From Enterobacteriaceae bacterium LSJC7 (GTDB lineage: Bacteria > Pseudomonadota > Gammaproteobacteria > Enterobacterales > Enterobacteriaceae): a stretch of 64,000 bases of DNA. Made by a program: the position numbers and the translations under genes. The notes beneath the pieces were generated by a model. That model had not been told where the DNA came from. It searched no databases and saw nothing but the letters and a program-made list of their open reading frames with translations. Shown piece after piece: positions 14,522 to 25,506 of the stretch. Location of the stretch: the NCBI GenBank assembly GCA_000302695.1, contig AMFN01000004.1, positions 1 to 64,000 on the forward strand, written 5' to 3'. Every line of letters starts with the position of its first letter. Positions within the stretch are counted from its first letter, which is position 1.

Positions 14522-14794
14522 TCATCTTCTGCCGCGCACGGGCGCACTGGCCGACCACGAAAACGTCGCTTCCTTATCGGCTTTATAAGCCTGCTTTTTC
14601 TTAAGCTGGCGCGCTTTCTTCGCTTCGGCTTCCCGTTCGGCCATTAGCTTGTCGATATACTCTTTTTTAAGGCGATTGTTTTCCGCATTGGTCAGCGGGC
14701 GGCCATGGGCAATACGGGAGCGGTCGAGGAGGGTTTTCAGTTCGCGTTGTTCTTTCTCAGTCATGTCCTGCTGGGTCAGACGGGCGATTGCCAT
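14522..14794 (-). CDS. yjbD: DUF3811 protein YjbD
   Basis: This small, highly charged cytoplasmic protein has unknown function. Its 90 residues match E. coli YjbD in length and sequence: the N-terminal RLTQQDMTEKEQRELKTLLD, a central lysine-rich helix (EAEAKKARQLKKKQAYK, about residues 55-75) and the arginine-rich end RGRR. The start codon follows an ACCGGAGGTAGGCAGC leader with a GGAGG core. It converges on rluF. No partner or regulation is visible. Confidence 0.88.
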   Translation of the reverse strand: MAIARLTQQDMTEKEQRELKTLLDRSRIAHGRPLTNAENNRLKKEYIDKLMAEREAEAKKARQLKKKQAYKADKEATFSWSASAPVRGRR

Positions 14795-14962
14795 GCTGCC
14801 TACCTCCGGTAAAGGGTGACGCTATTAAGTATTCGTTATTGTCAGCGTAAAGCACAGCGCTTTCATCACCGCCAGCGTCGGTTTGCGGGGTGGATTGCTT
14901 TTATTGTTAAAAGCGCGCTAAAGCTGTTCGCAAAATCATGCAATACGGGCGTCCAGGATAAT

Positions 14963-14988
14963 ATATGGCTGCGTATCCGCAGCCATAT
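14963..14988 (-). other. Hairpin downstream of panS
   Basis: A perfect 11-bp stem ATATGGCTGCG/CGCAGCCATAT with a TATC loop starts 9 bp beyond the panS stop. There is no T-run on either side, so it may act as a transcript 3' end stabiliser or a weak terminator. Confidence 0.45.
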
Positions 14989-14996
14989 CGCAGGAG

Positions 14997-15938
14997 TTAA
15001 CTCTCTTTTGCCACAGCAGCCTTCTCTTTTTTAACCGCTTTACCAGACCAGTAGCCCGCCAGCAGCGAGCCAGAGAGATTGTGCCAGACCGAGAACAGCG
15101 CACCCGGCAGGGCGGCGAGCGGTGAGAAATACATCTTGCCGAGTGCGGCGGCAAGCCCGGAGTTTTGCATTCCGACTTCAATTGCCAGCGTGCGGCAGGT
15201 GGACTCGTCAAAGCCAAACAAACGCCCGCCCCAGTAGCCGCTAAGCAGGCCAATAGTGTTGTGCAGAATGACGGCCACAATCACCACCGCACCCACAGAC
15301 GCAATGTGATCGGCGCTGGCAGCAACCACTGCGCTGATAATCGCCAGAATGCACGCCATTGAAAACGCGGGCAGGTAAGGCTCTACTGCCTTCACTACGC
15401 GTGGGAACAGGTGGTGCACAATCAGGCCCAAACCAATGGGGATCACCACAATCTTCAGAATGCTCAGCAGCATGCCCATGACGTCCACCTGGATATGCGC
15501 ATCCACGTACAGGCGTGTTAACAGCGGCGTGGCGAACACTCCCACCAGCGTAGAGACCGCAGAAATGGTTACTGAGAGTGCCACGTCTCCTTTTGCCAGG
15601 TAAATCATCACGTTGGATGCCGTGCCGCTGGCGACACTGCCCACCAGCACCATGCCGGCCGAGAGATCTGGTGGCATATTAAACGCATGTGCCAGCAGCC
15701 AGGCCGCCAGCGGCATAATCAGGTAGTGCAGGAAGGTACAGGCGGCCACCGGAGCCGGGCGCGACAGCACGCGTTTAAAATCGTCGATTTTCAGATGCAC
15801 GCCCATGCCGAACATCACCAGCATCAGCAGCGTGCTGACGTGTGGCGCAATGGGGGTGAAGTGGGCTGGCGTGTACCACGCAAGCCAGGAGAGCAGCAGC
15901 GCCCAGAGTGGGAACAGCCGCGTAATAACTGCGAGCAT
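14997..15938 (-). CDS. panS: Bile acid:sodium symporter family transporter, PanS-like
   Basis: This is a BASS-family inner membrane transporter. The Salmonella gene at the corresponding place (panS) moves pantothenate and ketopantoate, precursors of coenzyme A; that substrate is inferred here from family and position. From the ATG at 15938 it has 313 residues with about ten hydrophobic segments and family motifs such as [21 protein letters not shown] (split over the first core helix) and [10 protein letters not shown]. An earlier in-frame ATG at 16016 is unlikely because the upstream terminator hairpin (15983-16005) would fall inside it. The AAGGACAC ribosome site favours 15938. Confidence 0.8.
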   Translation of the reverse strand: MLAVITRLFPLWALLLSWLAWYTPAHFTPIAPHVSTLLMLVMFGMGVHLKIDDFKRVLSRPAPVAACTFLHYLIMPLAAWLLAHAFNMPPDLSAGMVLVGSVASGTASNVMIYLAKGDVALSVTISAVSTLVGVFATPLLTRLYVDAHIQVDVMGMLLSILKIVVIPIGLGLIVHHLFPRVVKAVEPYLPAFSMACILAIISAVVAASADHIASVGAVVIVAVILHNTIGLLSGYWGGRLFGFDESTCRTLAIEVGMQNSGLAAALGKMYFSPLAALPGALFSVWHNLSGSLLAGYWSGKAVKKEKAAVAKES

Positions 15939-15978
15939 AAAGTGTCCTTGCAAAAATACGGTTGTGTTGTTGTGGTTA

Positions 15979-16005
15979 TTAAAAAGCCGGACTGAGTCCG
16001 GCTTT
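15979..16005 (-). terminator. Terminator of the two-component operon
   Basis: A 9-bp stem AAAGCCGGA/TCCGGCTTT with a CTGAG loop is followed on the minus strand by TTTTAATAAC. It lies 44 bp beyond the sensor kinase stop and before panS, so panS probably has its own promoter. Confidence 0.75.
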
Positions 16006-16048
16006 GGTATTAACACTACAGGTTTTTATCCAGCCAGAAAATGCGTAA

Positions 16049-17422
16049 TTATGTGCCAGACTGCCTGAGCGTGACCTGAAATCCCCCTTCCGGGCGGTTA
16101 CGCCAGTCGATAGTAAACTCATGCAGGCGGGCAATACGTTTCACAATCGACAGCCCAAGGCCGCTGCCGTTTTCCACCGCACCCGGCGGGCGGAAAAAGC
16201 GCTCACCCAGGCGCGCCAGGTGGCCTGGCATCACGCCTGGTCCGTTGTCTGTCACGCTCAGACCGTTGTGGCGTAGCGTAACCTGCACCGCGCCGCCTTC
16301 CTGGGTATAACGCAGCGCGTTATTGACCAGGTTGCTCAACAGCATTTTCAGCAGTAGCCGGTTGCCCTGCACTATCTGTGGTGGAGACTCAACAATCGTT
16401 TCCAGCGCGATATTTTTATGCTGCGCCACCGGCAGCGCCTCTTCCGTCACTTCGGCAGTGAGCAGACGCCAGTCGATATGCTCAACGTCGCTCATCAGCG
16501 ATGAGGTCCCGTCAAGGCGCGACAGCGCCAGCAGCTGATCGACCAGTCGTGAGGTGCGGTCAATGCCGATAATCAGATTGTTGAGCGCCCGGTTGCGCGA
16601 GGTTTTATCTTCTTCTGCCAGCAGCGCCACCTCGCTTTGAATGCGCAGCGCCGTCAGCGGGCTGCGCAGTTCGTGGGCGGCATCGGCGGTGAACTGGCGC
16701 TCACGTTCCAGCGTGCCGCTGATGCGCACAAACAACGCGTTAAGCGCGGTGACCAGCGGGCGGGCTTCTTTGGGCACGCTGGTTTCTTCCAGCGGTGTGG
16801 CATCTTCCGGGCTGCGCGTTGTCAGTGTGGCCGCCGTGCGGCGCAGGGACATCAGTTCGCGGCGAATAATCCACACCGTAAGCGCCATCATCAGCGGAAG
16901 GCCAATGAACCACGGCCAGAGTTGGCCCAGAACAATATCGTTAACCACATCGTCGCGGTATTCGCGCTCCTGGCCGACGGCAATGGTATAGCGTCGGTCT
17001 GGCGTGGTGATGTAGAGAATGCGCCACTCTTCATCATCATCGCCTTCCAGCCTTTTATTGATAAAGCCGCTGTACATGCTGTGGCCGAACTCATTGCCGT
17101 GATCGTTATCACTGAGCAACAGTTCACCGCGCTCGTTAAAAATGGCAAAGCCGAGCGCGTCATCGTCCAGGCTGCCTTTGTCGCCATTTTTAATCAGGTT
17201 GCGGGTTTTCGGCAGTCTGCGGGCAGGGGCATCGTCAACGGTCAGTTCGCTCAGGTTGGCGGAGGCGAGACGTTTGGCAAACAGCAGTTGCTGGGTGTCA
17301 AACACTTCATCAATCGCTTCACGGGTCTGTAGCCAGCCAAGACCGCTGGCCGCGCCCCAGATAAGCGTGGCAATCAGCAGAATATAAATCAGTAACCGAC
17401 TACTGAGGCTTAAATTATTCAT
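16049..17422 (-). CDS. Sensor histidine kinase, QseC-like
   Basis: This inner membrane sensor kinase has 457 residues from the ATG at 17422. There are two membrane segments (about 8-30 and 165-187), a periplasmic loop between them, a HAMP-like linker, the H-box [13 protein letters not shown] with phospho-acceptor His250, and an ATPase domain with NALRY, DNGPGV and GSGLGLSIV. It resembles QseC closely. The periplasmic loop carries acidic clusters ([15 protein letters not shown] at about 125-133), which could bind a cation or cationic peptide; that is inference. The start overlaps the response regulator stop by 8 bp. An upstream ATG at 17533 lies deep in the regulator gene and is rejected. Confidence 0.88.
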   Translation of the reverse strand: MNNLSLSSRLLIYILLIATLIWGAASGLGWLQTREAIDEVFDTQQLLFAKRLASANLSELTVDDAPARRLPKTRNLIKNGDKGSLDDDALGFAIFNERGELLLSDNDHGNEFGHSMYSGFINKRLEGDDDEEWRILYITTPDRRYTIAVGQEREYRDDVVNDIVLGQLWPWFIGLPLMMALTVWIIRRELMSLRRTAATLTTRSPEDATPLEETSVPKEARPLVTALNALFVRISGTLERERQFTADAAHELRSPLTALRIQSEVALLAEEDKTSRNRALNNLIIGIDRTSRLVDQLLALSRLDGTSSLMSDVEHIDWRLLTAEVTEEALPVAQHKNIALETIVESPPQIVQGNRLLLKMLLSNLVNNALRYTQEGGAVQVTLRHNGLSVTDNGPGVMPGHLARLGERFFRPPGAVENGSGLGLSIVKRIARLHEFTIDWRNRPEGGFQVTLRQSGT

Positions 17423-18080
17423 CCGTGGTTCCCAGGTAATAGCCAAGGCCGCGTTCTGTGCGGATAAAGTCGCTGCCGAGCTTGCGGCGCAGGTGGTGAA
17501 TATGCACTTCAACGGCGTTGCTGCCGACGTCATGCTCCCAGCTGTACAGCTTGTCTTCCAGCATCTGGCGCGACATCACCCGGTTCTTATTCATTAAAAA
17601 CAGCTCCAGCAGCGCCTGCTCACGCACGGTCAGAACAATGGCTTCGCCGTTGCAGGTGGCGATGCGGGTGTGGGGGTCGAAGGTGACGTGGCGGTGGGTC
17701 AGTTGCGGTGAACTGTGGGCGTGGCTGCGGCGAATCAGGGCGTTAAGGCGCGCCACCAGTTCCGAGAGTGCAAACGGCTTGCCCATGTAATCATCGGCAC
17801 CGGCGTTAAGCCCGTCGAGGCGTTGATGCAGCGCATCACGCGCGGTGAGTATCAGCACCGGGACACTCAACTGCTGGCGTCGCCACCAGGAGAGAATATC
17901 CATGCCGTCAAGACCGGGCAGCCCAAGGTCGAGCACCACGGCGTCAAACGGCGCTCGCAGAAGTGCCTGTTTACCCTGTTCGCCGTCAGTGAACCAGTCA
18001 ACGCAGAAGCCGCACTGCTCCAGACCATTTTTGATACCATCGCCAATCAGACGATCGTCTTCCAGTAACAGTATTCTCAT
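17415..18080 (-). CDS. OmpR/PhoB-type response regulator, QseB-like
   Basis: This DNA-binding response regulator has 221 residues from the ATG at 18080 ([15 protein letters not shown]). The receiver domain has the acidic pair at 8-9, phospho-acceptor Asp51 and Lys101 in GKPF. The C-terminal winged helix spans about 125-220 ([16 protein letters not shown]). It is close to QseB and PmrA-type regulators. It is the first gene of a two-gene operon with the overlapping sensor kinase. The targets are unknown. An in-frame upstream start at 18110 adds ten residues with no family match. No confident operator could be assigned in the 290 bp before it. Confidence 0.88.
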   Translation of the reverse strand: MRILLLEDDRLIGDGIKNGLEQCGFCVDWFTDGEQGKQALLRAPFDAVVLDLGLPGLDGMDILSWWRRQQLSVPVLILTARDALHQRLDGLNAGADDYMGKPFALSELVARLNALIRRSHAHSSPQLTHRHVTFDPHTRIATCNGEAIVLTVREQALLELFLMNKNRVMSRQMLEDKLYSWEHDVGSNAVEVHIHHLRRKLGSDFIRTERGLGYYLGTTDE

Positions 18081-18372
18081 TCCATAAGCCCGTATTCTGG
18101 GGCGCTCCATACCCTGTTTTAAACAGCGATTCGCTCATGCAGTCCGGTGTAAAACGCCAGTCGCCGGTAACGTGACATGAACAGCATCCCTGAGAATAAC
18201 CTAATCTCTCATCGCCCCGGTATTCAATCCTCGTTTCTTCATGCTGGTGGTTTTTTGGCACGATCGTGTTATTGATACGGCATAAAGAGAGGAGTGCTGG
18301 CTCATTAAACCTCCGTTGGCTTAACGCAGACTTAAGAGGGGAGAAGCCGGGCGCGAGGCCCGGCGGCAGGGG
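18081..18372. other. Promoter region of the two-component operon and lysC 3' end
   Basis: This 290-bp gap contains the promoter for the minus-strand regulator-sensor pair and the end of lysC transcription. A 7-bp stem GCCGGGC/GCCCGGC (18346-18364) lies just after the lysC stop and is followed on the minus strand by TTCTCCCCTCTTAA, a plausible lysC terminator. Nothing else is recognisable. Confidence 0.5.
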
Positions 18373-19734
18373 TTATTCGAACAGATTGCTGTGCAGCTTG
18401 CGCACCACCTGTTCTGCTTCGCTACCCGGTACCAGGAAACACAGGTTGTGGCTGGAGGCACCGTAGCAAATCATGCGGATATTGAAGGATTCCAGCACGC
18501 CAAACACCTCTTTGCCCACGCCGCAGGCGCGGCTTAAGGCGTTACCGATGAGCGCGACCAGCGCCAGGTCTTCTTCCACTTCTACGCGGCACAGAGAAGA
18601 AAGCTCGGTGAGCAGCGCCGTGGTCAGCAGCGTGTCGCCTGTTGAGGTCGAGCCGGTGGTGTCCAGCGTCAGCGCCACGCTCACTTCTGAGGTGGTAATC
18701 AGGTCCACGGAGATATTGTGGCGCGCCAGGATGCTGAACACTTCTGCCAGGAAACCGCGTGAATGCAGCATATTCAGGCTGTGCAGCGTCAGCAGCGTCT
18801 GGCGACGGCGCAGAGCCAGCGCGCGGAATAGCGGTGGATCCTCGGTGCGGTTGCACACCAGCGTGCCGCCCGCTTTAGGCTCTTTGCTGGAGCCGACAAA
18901 CACAGGAATATCGCTGCGCACGGCGGGCAGCAGCGTAGCCGGGTGCAGCACTTTGGCGCCAAAGGTCGCCATTTCGGCTGCTTCTTCAAAAGCGATTTTA
19001 TCAATGCGGCGCGCGGCGGGCACAATGCGTGGGTCAGTGGTGTAAATGCCTGGCACATCGGTCCAGATATCGATACGTTCAGCGCCCAGCGCTTCGCCCA
19101 ACAGCGCCGCCGTGTAGTCGCTACCGCCGCGGCCAAGCGTGGTGGTGCGGCCTTTGGCTTCGCTGCCGATAAAGCCCTGGGTGATGACCAGCGATTCTGC
19201 CAGGCGCGGGCGCAGCTGCTGCACAACCTGTTCGGCCAGCGCGTTCACGTCCGGCTCGGCTTTGCCAAAACGGTCGTTGGTGCGCATGACTTTGCGCACG
19301 TCAAACCACTGTACTTCTACCGCGCGCTCGCGCAGTACTTCCACGAACAGCAATGTGGACATCAGTTCGCCGTGGCTGACCAGTTCATCGGTCAGGGCCG
19401 CAGAGGTGGCAAGTGAGGCGGCCTCGGCAAGCGTAGTGATGTTTTCCAGCAGACGGTCGATTTCATCGCGGATAACGTCTGGCTGCGTCAGGCGCTCAAG
19501 AATGTCGTATTGAATTTTACGGATGGCGTCGAGCTTAACGAAGCGCTCGCTGGCTTCCAGCCCTTCGGCGAGGGCGACCAGCAGATTGGTAATGCCAGCA
19601 GAGGCAGAGAGCACCACCAGGCGCGCCTGGCTTTCGTTCAGTACCACATCGGCACTGCGGTTCATTGCATCGAAATCGGCAACACTGGTGCCGCCAAATT
19701 TGGCAACAACGATGGAGGATACGGCTTGTGTCAT
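18373..19734 (-). CDS. lysC: Lysine-sensitive aspartate kinase III
   Basis: LysC phosphorylates aspartate at the head of the lysine, threonine and methionine pathways and is inhibited by lysine. From the ATG at 19734 it has 453 residues (E. coli 449). The kinase domain begins VAKFGGTSVAD and contains TTTLGRGGSDYTAALL. Two ACT domains (about 310-453) include the lysine-site stretch LNMLHSRGFLAEVF. The frame stays open far upstream (to 20007), but that portion is the riboswitch. An AGG six bases before 19734 is the ribosome site. Expression is under the lysine riboswitch directly upstream. Confidence 0.97.
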   Translation of the reverse strand: MTQAVSSIVVAKFGGTSVADFDAMNRSADVVLNESQARLVVLSASAGITNLLVALAEGLEASERFVKLDAIRKIQYDILERLTQPDVIRDEIDRLLENITTLAEAASLATSAALTDELVSHGELMSTLLFVEVLRERAVEVQWFDVRKVMRTNDRFGKAEPDVNALAEQVVQQLRPRLAESLVITQGFIGSEAKGRTTTLGRGGSDYTAALLGEALGAERIDIWTDVPGIYTTDPRIVPAARRIDKIAFEEAAEMATFGAKVLHPATLLPAVRSDIPVFVGSSKEPKAGGTLVCNRTEDPPLFRALALRRRQTLLTLHSLNMLHSRGFLAEVFSILARHNISVDLITTSEVSVALTLDTTGSTSTGDTLLTTALLTELSSLCRVEVEEDLALVALIGNALSRACGVGKEVFGVLESFNIRMICYGASSHNLCFLVPGSEAEQVVRKLHSNLFE

Positions 19735-19846
19735 GAAAAACCTCGTGTCAGGGGGCCATCGGGATGGCAATAAAATGAACCCTGGTACAAGGGAAGAGCG
19801 GTAAACGGGGCAGACGTAGAGACGGAGCGTGCCAGAACTACGGTTT

Positions 19847-20035
19847 ACCCAGAAGCCCTCCACCTTGCGAAACGACCTTCCCATGGTCGCTCCGGGTGAC
19901 AACCCAGGGGATTCAGCCCCTGTAGTCGGTGGCCCACGCTGCCGCACGTGTTCCCCCTCGGCGTCGCTCCCCCTCCTGTGTCTTCTTCGGACTGGCTCCT
20001 CTGACACACTACCTGGACGACGCGCCTCTTCTGGC
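19847..20035 (-). promoter_or_regulatory. Lysine riboswitch (L box) of lysC
   Basis: On the minus strand the leader runs from GCCAGAAGAGGCGCGTCGTC (P1 5' side, plus positions 20016-20035) to CTTCTGGGT (P1 3' side, near 19847). Between them lie the conserved L-box blocks AGGAGCCAGTCC, CGCCGAGGGGG and ACAGGGGCTGAATCCCCTG. All closely match the E. coli lysC leader. About 110 nt of expression platform separates it from the start codon. In E. coli, lysine binding hides the ribosome site and exposes RNase E sites; the same mechanism is inferred. Confidence 0.93.
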
Positions 20036-20130
20036 TTACGTCATACGACGTAAGTTGTGCTGTAGATTTAACCTGTTACGCCGCGGCTGTCAATGGGGTG
20101 TTGCGAAGGTGTGACTTGCGCAAAACCCAT

Positions 20131-20162
20131 AAAAAAACGCCCGCCTCATGAAGAGGAGGGCG
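20131..20162 (-). terminator. Terminator of the serine hydrolase gene
   Basis: A 10-bp stem (20138-20147 with 20153-20162, one mismatch) is followed on the minus strand by seven T. It lies 19 bp beyond the stop codon and upstream of the lysC leader, and so insulates lysC. Confidence 0.85.
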
Positions 20163-20180
20163 CAGCAGGTCAGACGGCGT

Positions 20181-21509
20181 TTAGCGCAGGTTTTGGGCGA
20201 TGGCGCTGAACATCAGCGAGGCTTCCAGCGGCTGGGCGTTGAAAGACGGCTCTGCCACAGGCCAGGTAGACCACTGCACAATCACCAGGTTTTCCGCACG
20301 GTTCACCATGATCATCTGGCCGTAAATGCCGAGCGCCCACAGCGAGCCTTTAAGCGACTGTTCAACCGACGGCGTTACGTTGGTGGCATTGGCCGGTACG
20401 GAATTGTTCCACCACTGGTAGCCGTAGGTGCCATCCGGGTGTGCCGCGCTGACGGATTTTGCCGCCTGGGTCCAGGCAGAGGCATCGTTTACCCAGCCTT
20501 CAGGCAGTACCTGTTTGCCATCCGGCAGGCGGCCTTCGTTAAGAATAAATTCACCAAAGCGGCCCCAGTCTTCCAGCGTGGCGTTAAAGCCGTGCGCGCC
20601 CACGTCGTGTTTGCCGGGCGTGTAGGAGTGCCACACACCGTCGCTGGCCATGCCGTAAGGCTTCCAGATGGATTGTTCAAGATACGCGGCAATCGGCATG
20701 CCGGTTGCACGCTCAAGCACATCGCCCAGAAGCCATGCGCCGCCGGAGGAGTACGACCAGCTTTCACCGGCTGGGTGGATGCGCTTGAGGTTAGCAACCA
20801 GCTTGCGCACACAGTCATACGCGCCAGGGTTGGCCTCACACTGGGTCAGCGCAGAGAAATCAGATTTAGGGTCGGTATAGCTTTCGTTCCAGGCCACGCC
20901 TGAAACGTGCTGCATAAGCTGGCGCACACTGGTGCCTTCCCAGGCGGTGCCTTTCAGGTCTGGCTCATAGCGGGTGATATCGTCATCCAGCGAGTGGATT
21001 TTCCCCTCTTTTAGCGCCACGCCAATGAGCGTAGACACCACCGCCTTGCCTACCGAGCGCGAGGTCCAGAGCGTGGAGTCAGTATTACCGTCACCCAGAT
21101 ATTTATACGCCACCTTACCGTCTTTGAGCACCAGCATACCGGCAACGTCCTGGCGTTTGAGGTAGTCCTTCAGCGTCCATGTTTTGCCGTTCACACTGTA
21201 GCTGACTTCACCGACTTGTTTTTGCGCACGTTCCAGCGGGCGCGCGTTGCCGTGCTGGAACACATCGCCACGGTAGTTGCGGTAATCGTTACGAAACCCA
21301 ATGACGCGCTCGGACTGGCTCCAGGTCAGCATGTTTTTGGTGTCTGGCAGCGTTTTATCAAATGGCGTCGGGCAGGTGGTGAGCGCAACGCCGCCGCAGT
21401 CGGTGGTCTGTGCCGCCCAGGAGAATGCGGGAATGGCCCACGTCGCCATTGCGCCCAGCACCGCGGCGGCCAGCGTCAGTTTCATCGGTAATTCAGCGTT
21501 TTTATTCAT
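20181..21509 (-). CDS. Exported serine hydrolase, beta-lactamase/6-aminohexanoate-dimer hydrolase family
   Basis: This 442-residue protein (ATG at 21509, GGAG ribosome site) has a signal peptide of about 32 residues ending SWA. A class C beta-lactamase-like hydrolase fold follows. The nucleophile motif SxxK is Ser152-Val-Gly-Lys155, and the Tyr of the YxN-type motif is Tyr253 in SYSSGGAW. Such proteins act in the periplasm on amides, esters or peptidoglycan fragments; no substrate can be assigned. A family-wide antibiotic-resistance role should not be assumed. It is monocistronic, with its own terminator, and divergent from pgi. E. coli K-12 has no such gene between lysC and pgi. Confidence 0.8.
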   Translation of the reverse strand: MNKNAELPMKLTLAAAVLGAMATWAIPAFSWAAQTTDCGGVALTTCPTPFDKTLPDTKNMLTWSQSERVIGFRNDYRNYRGDVFQHGNARPLERAQKQVGEVSYSVNGKTWTLKDYLKRQDVAGMLVLKDGKVAYKYLGDGNTDSTLWTSRSVGKAVVSTLIGVALKEGKIHSLDDDITRYEPDLKGTAWEGTSVRQLMQHVSGVAWNESYTDPKSDFSALTQCEANPGAYDCVRKLVANLKRIHPAGESWSYSSGGAWLLGDVLERATGMPIAAYLEQSIWKPYGMASDGVWHSYTPGKHDVGAHGFNATLEDWGRFGEFILNEGRLPDGKQVLPEGWVNDASAWTQAAKSVSAAHPDGTYGYQWWNNSVPANATNVTPSVEQSLKGSLWALGIYGQMIMVNRAENLVIVQWSTWPVAEPSFNAQPLEASLMFSAIAQNLR

Positions 21510-21810
21510 GTCAGTGCTCCGTAGTGACCCTGTTTGTCTGCATCCGTTAACGCACGGGAAACGACCTGAAACGGCAGGCGGCACCACTATAGAGTTTGCG
21601 AGGGGGCTCACAACAATCAGTTAGTGAGGGGAAAACCCACGTCGAAGCGGACTCTGAACCGGACTTAACACCGGCACGTTGGGCATCTTGCGGCGGCGGG
21701 CGCGCAGGCGGGAGAAACGGGACGGTAATGGCATTAAAATCATCACAATTGACCGACACAGGCGCTACAATTGACCCCAGTCACAATTCTCAAATCAAAA
21801 GAGTATTGCT
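21510..21810. other. Divergent control region of the serine hydrolase and pgi
   Basis: This 300-bp region has no gene. The half near pgi is AT-richer and carries repeated CACAATTGACC/TACAATTGACC/CACAATTCTC blocks at about 21744-21790, spaced roughly 20 bp. They could be promoter elements or a binding site. No established site is recognised. Confidence 0.35.
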
Positions 21811-23460
<1,650 letters not shown>

Positions 23461-23477
23461 CGTCATAATGAATGAAT

Positions 23478-23504
23478 ATGCCGGCGCAATGCCGGCATTT
23501 TTTT
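23478..23504 (+). terminator. pgi terminator
   Basis: An 8-bp stem ATGCCGGC/GCCGGCAT with a 5-nt loop is followed by a run of T (23498-23504). Confidence 0.9.
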
Positions 23505-23823
23505 ATCAGAATAATCCGCTTGCTGGCATCTTGCGTTAAATAATTAACGCCTGAGGTAAATCCTAAATTGAAATGACGGCCAATAATATCCGCAAACTAT
23601 TTTCAGATAATACGGAAATGGATTTGCATTAAATAAAATCAATCAATTGATTTTATTGGTTTTTATTATTCAATGATAAATGCGGTGTTATTATTTATTA
23701 CCACCATTCTTAAAATCCTTCCTTATTTCCCTGTGCCGTAAATAACCTTATTGGGTTGTGTATACTCGGTAGCGCCTGATTGTTTCAGGCACATCTCCAT
23801 TCATTCAATGAAGGGAAATTGTT
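23505..23823 (+). promoter_or_regulatory. yjbEFGH leader with RcsB-like box
   Basis: The AT-rich 320-bp leader of yjbEFGH has no gene. At 23506-23519 TCAGAATAATCCGC matches the RcsAB-type consensus TAAGAATATTCCTA at 10 of 14 positions. The E. coli yjbEFGH operon is known to be controlled by the Rcs phosphorelay, which makes the site plausible, but it is about 300 bp from yjbE and rests on motif alone. Confidence 0.3.
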
Positions 23824-24075
23824 ATGAAGAAAGTCCTTTATGGTGCAATGACCATACTGGCGCTGGCAGCAGCCGGTACAGCCTCTGCGGGGCCGCTCTC
23901 ATCGGGCGATGCAGCAGGCAGTGCAGCGACCTCGGTGTCCTCGGGTAGCTCAACGGCAAGCAGTTCCAGCACCGTTGGGTCTGCGGTGGGGGTTGCGCTT
24001 GCCGCAACCGGAGGTGGTAACGGTTCTAACACCGGTACCACCACAACCACAACAACCAGCACCGCGCCTCGTTAA
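23824..24075 (+). CDS. yjbE: Small secreted protein YjbE
   Basis: YjbE is the first product of the yjbEFGH operon, which in E. coli affects exopolysaccharide production. The 83-residue precursor has a signal peptide of about 22 residues ([22 protein letters not shown]) and a low-complexity mature part rich in Ser, Gly, Ala and Thr, ending with a run of threonines and PR. It has no enzymatic motif. E. coli YjbE is 80 residues with the same composition and [15 protein letters not shown]-type core. The ATG follows a GAAGGGAA ribosome site. A strong hairpin after the stop probably makes this cistron more abundant than yjbFGH. Confidence 0.88.
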   Translation: MKKVLYGAMTILALAAAGTASAGPLSSGDAAGSAATSVSSGSSTASSSSTVGSAVGVALAATGGGNGSNTGTTTTTTTSTAPR

Positions 24076-24092
24076 CGTTTGAGGCTTTTACC

Positions 24093-24120
24093 ATAACCAC
24101 ACTGCGGTGTGGTTATTTTA
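24093..24120 (+). terminator. Partial terminator between yjbE and yjbF
   Basis: A perfect 10-bp stem ATAACCACAC/GTGTGGTTAT with a TGCG loop is followed by TTTTAA. Because yjbF follows within 20 bp without an evident promoter, it most likely acts as an attenuator. Confidence 0.65.
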
Positions 24121-24136
24121 ACTTCGGGGAAATGTC

Positions 24137-24775
24137 GTGCAGCGACTCGCGATAGTGATGATGTGCCTGCTGCTTGCGGCTTGTTCGGCCAGCACCAGAG
24201 GCCTGGGCCAGTCTCTGTTAAACAGCGTCATGGGCGAAGACGGCGTGCAGCTTACCGACGATGAAATCCAGAACATGCCCTACGCCAGCCAGTACATCAT
24301 GCTCAACCACGGCCCACAGCTGTTTGTTGCGTTAGCGTACTCAGAAAACGGCGAGCAGAAATGGGTCACGAATGACCGCGCCACGCTGATCACCCGGCAC
24401 TCGCGGCTGGTCGAAACGCTGGGTCTTGGCGACAACCTGCAAGAAACGGGCAACATTGAGAACGATCCGCTGGCCCGCGTAAACCAGATTACCAACGGCA
24501 CAGGCTGGACGCGCCAGGCGCGCTGGACTGAGCACGGGCAGGTGCGTACCGCTGTACTGCGTTCAACGTTCCACTGGGGCGATGACGAGGAGCTGAAAGT
24601 AGGAAGTGACCGCACACCGGTACGCCTGCTTGAAGAAGACGTGGAGTCTGATGCAGGGCACTGGCGCAATCGCTTCTGGGTGGATGAGGCCGGGCAAATC
24701 CGTAAAACCGAGCAGTATCTTGGCCCTGACTTTTATCCCATCACCACCATTGTGTTAAAGGCGGCGAAAGCATGA
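24137..24775 (+). CDS. yjbF: Outer membrane lipoprotein YjbF (GfcB family)
   Basis: YjbF is a lipoprotein of the exopolysaccharide operon, paralogous to GfcB/YmcC of the group 4 capsule operon. The signal peptide ends in the lipobox LLAAC, with the lipidated cysteine at residue 16. Its 212-residue length matches E. coli. The start is GTG at 24137; an ATG five bases earlier is out of frame. A GGGGAAAT ribosome site precedes it. The stop overlaps the yjbG start as ATGA (24772-24775), so the two are translationally coupled. Confidence 0.9.
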   Translation: MQRLAIVMMCLLLAACSASTRGLGQSLLNSVMGEDGVQLTDDEIQNMPYASQYIMLNHGPQLFVALAYSENGEQKWVTNDRATLITRHSRLVETLGLGDNLQETGNIENDPLARVNQITNGTGWTRQARWTEHGQVRTAVLRSTFHWGDDEELKVGSDRTPVRLLEEDVESDAGHWRNRFWVDEAGQIRKTEQYLGPDFYPITTIVLKAAKA

Positions 24776-25506
24776 GAACGACGCGAACGCTCGCGGCACT
24801 GCTGCTGACATTTTCCACCACTGCACTGGCTGGCGCTAACGTCACGGTGTACTCCCGTGGCGCGCCGCCGCTTCATGTTGACCAGGCGCCGCGCCTGTCT
24901 GACCTGGTGACACAGCCTGCACTCGCCAAAACCTGGTGGCCGGGTGCGGTCATGTCTGAGCCTCAGGCAACGGCCGCTGCCGAGCGCCAGCACCAGGCTT
25001 TACTGGCTCGCCTGGACGCGCCTGGCGCACGAGAGGGCGGCGATGACGGGGCCGCAATTCGCAGCTTGCGCCAGCAGCTTGCTGGCGTGCGCGTGACCGG
25101 CCGCCTGGCGGTAAATCTCGACCCGGACTGGGTGCGGCTGCATCCGCAGGATAATCCGCCGTTACAGGGCGCGTATTCGCTGTGGGTTGGCCAGCAGCCT
25201 GCCAGCGTGACGCTAATGGGGCTTGTCAGCGCGCCGGGCAAAAAAACCTATGTGCCAGGGCGCTCGGTGGATGAATACCTCAATGGCATCAGCACCCTTA
25301 GCGGCGGCGAGCGCAGTTATGCCTGGGTTATCTATCCCGATGGCAAAACGCTAAAAGCTCCGGTGGCTTACTGGAACGCGCGCCACGTCGAACCCACGCC
25401 GGGCAGCGTGATTTTTGTCGGCTTTGCCAGCCACTTCTTCTCCCATGCCTGGGACGGCCTCAATGAGCAGATTCTCCACTCTCTGACCCACCGGATACCG
25501 GATTGA
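24772..25506 (+). CDS. yjbG: Periplasmic protein YjbG (GfcC family)
   Basis: YjbG is a predicted periplasmic protein of the exopolysaccharide operon, related to GfcC/YmcB, whose structure resembles the barrel-associated domains of polysaccharide export proteins such as Wza. The 244-residue precursor has a signal peptide of about 20 residues (ending STTALAGA). The C-terminal region carries a capsule-biosynthesis-type motif ([13 protein letters not shown]). It overlaps yjbF by 4 bp at the start, and its TGA overlaps the yjbH ATG. Confidence 0.9.
   Translation: MRTTRTLAALLLTFSTTALAGANVTVYSRGAPPLHVDQAPRLSDLVTQPALAKTWWPGAVMSEPQATAAAERQHQALLARLDAPGAREGGDDGAAIRSLRQQLAGVRVTGRLAVNLDPDWVRLHPQDNPPLQGAYSLWVGQQPASVTLMGLVSAPGKKTYVPGRSVDEYLNGISTLSGGERSYAWVIYPDGKTLKAPVAYWNARHVEPTPGSVIFVGFASHFFSHAWDGLNEQILHSLTHRIPD

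Noticed and set aside
15939-16016. N-terminal extension of the panS-like transporter
   Set aside because: It would include the terminator hairpin of the upstream operon; the transporter family begins at the inner ATG.
19735-20007. N-terminal extension of lysC
   Set aside because: The extension is the lysine riboswitch and its platform; the family start is at 19734.
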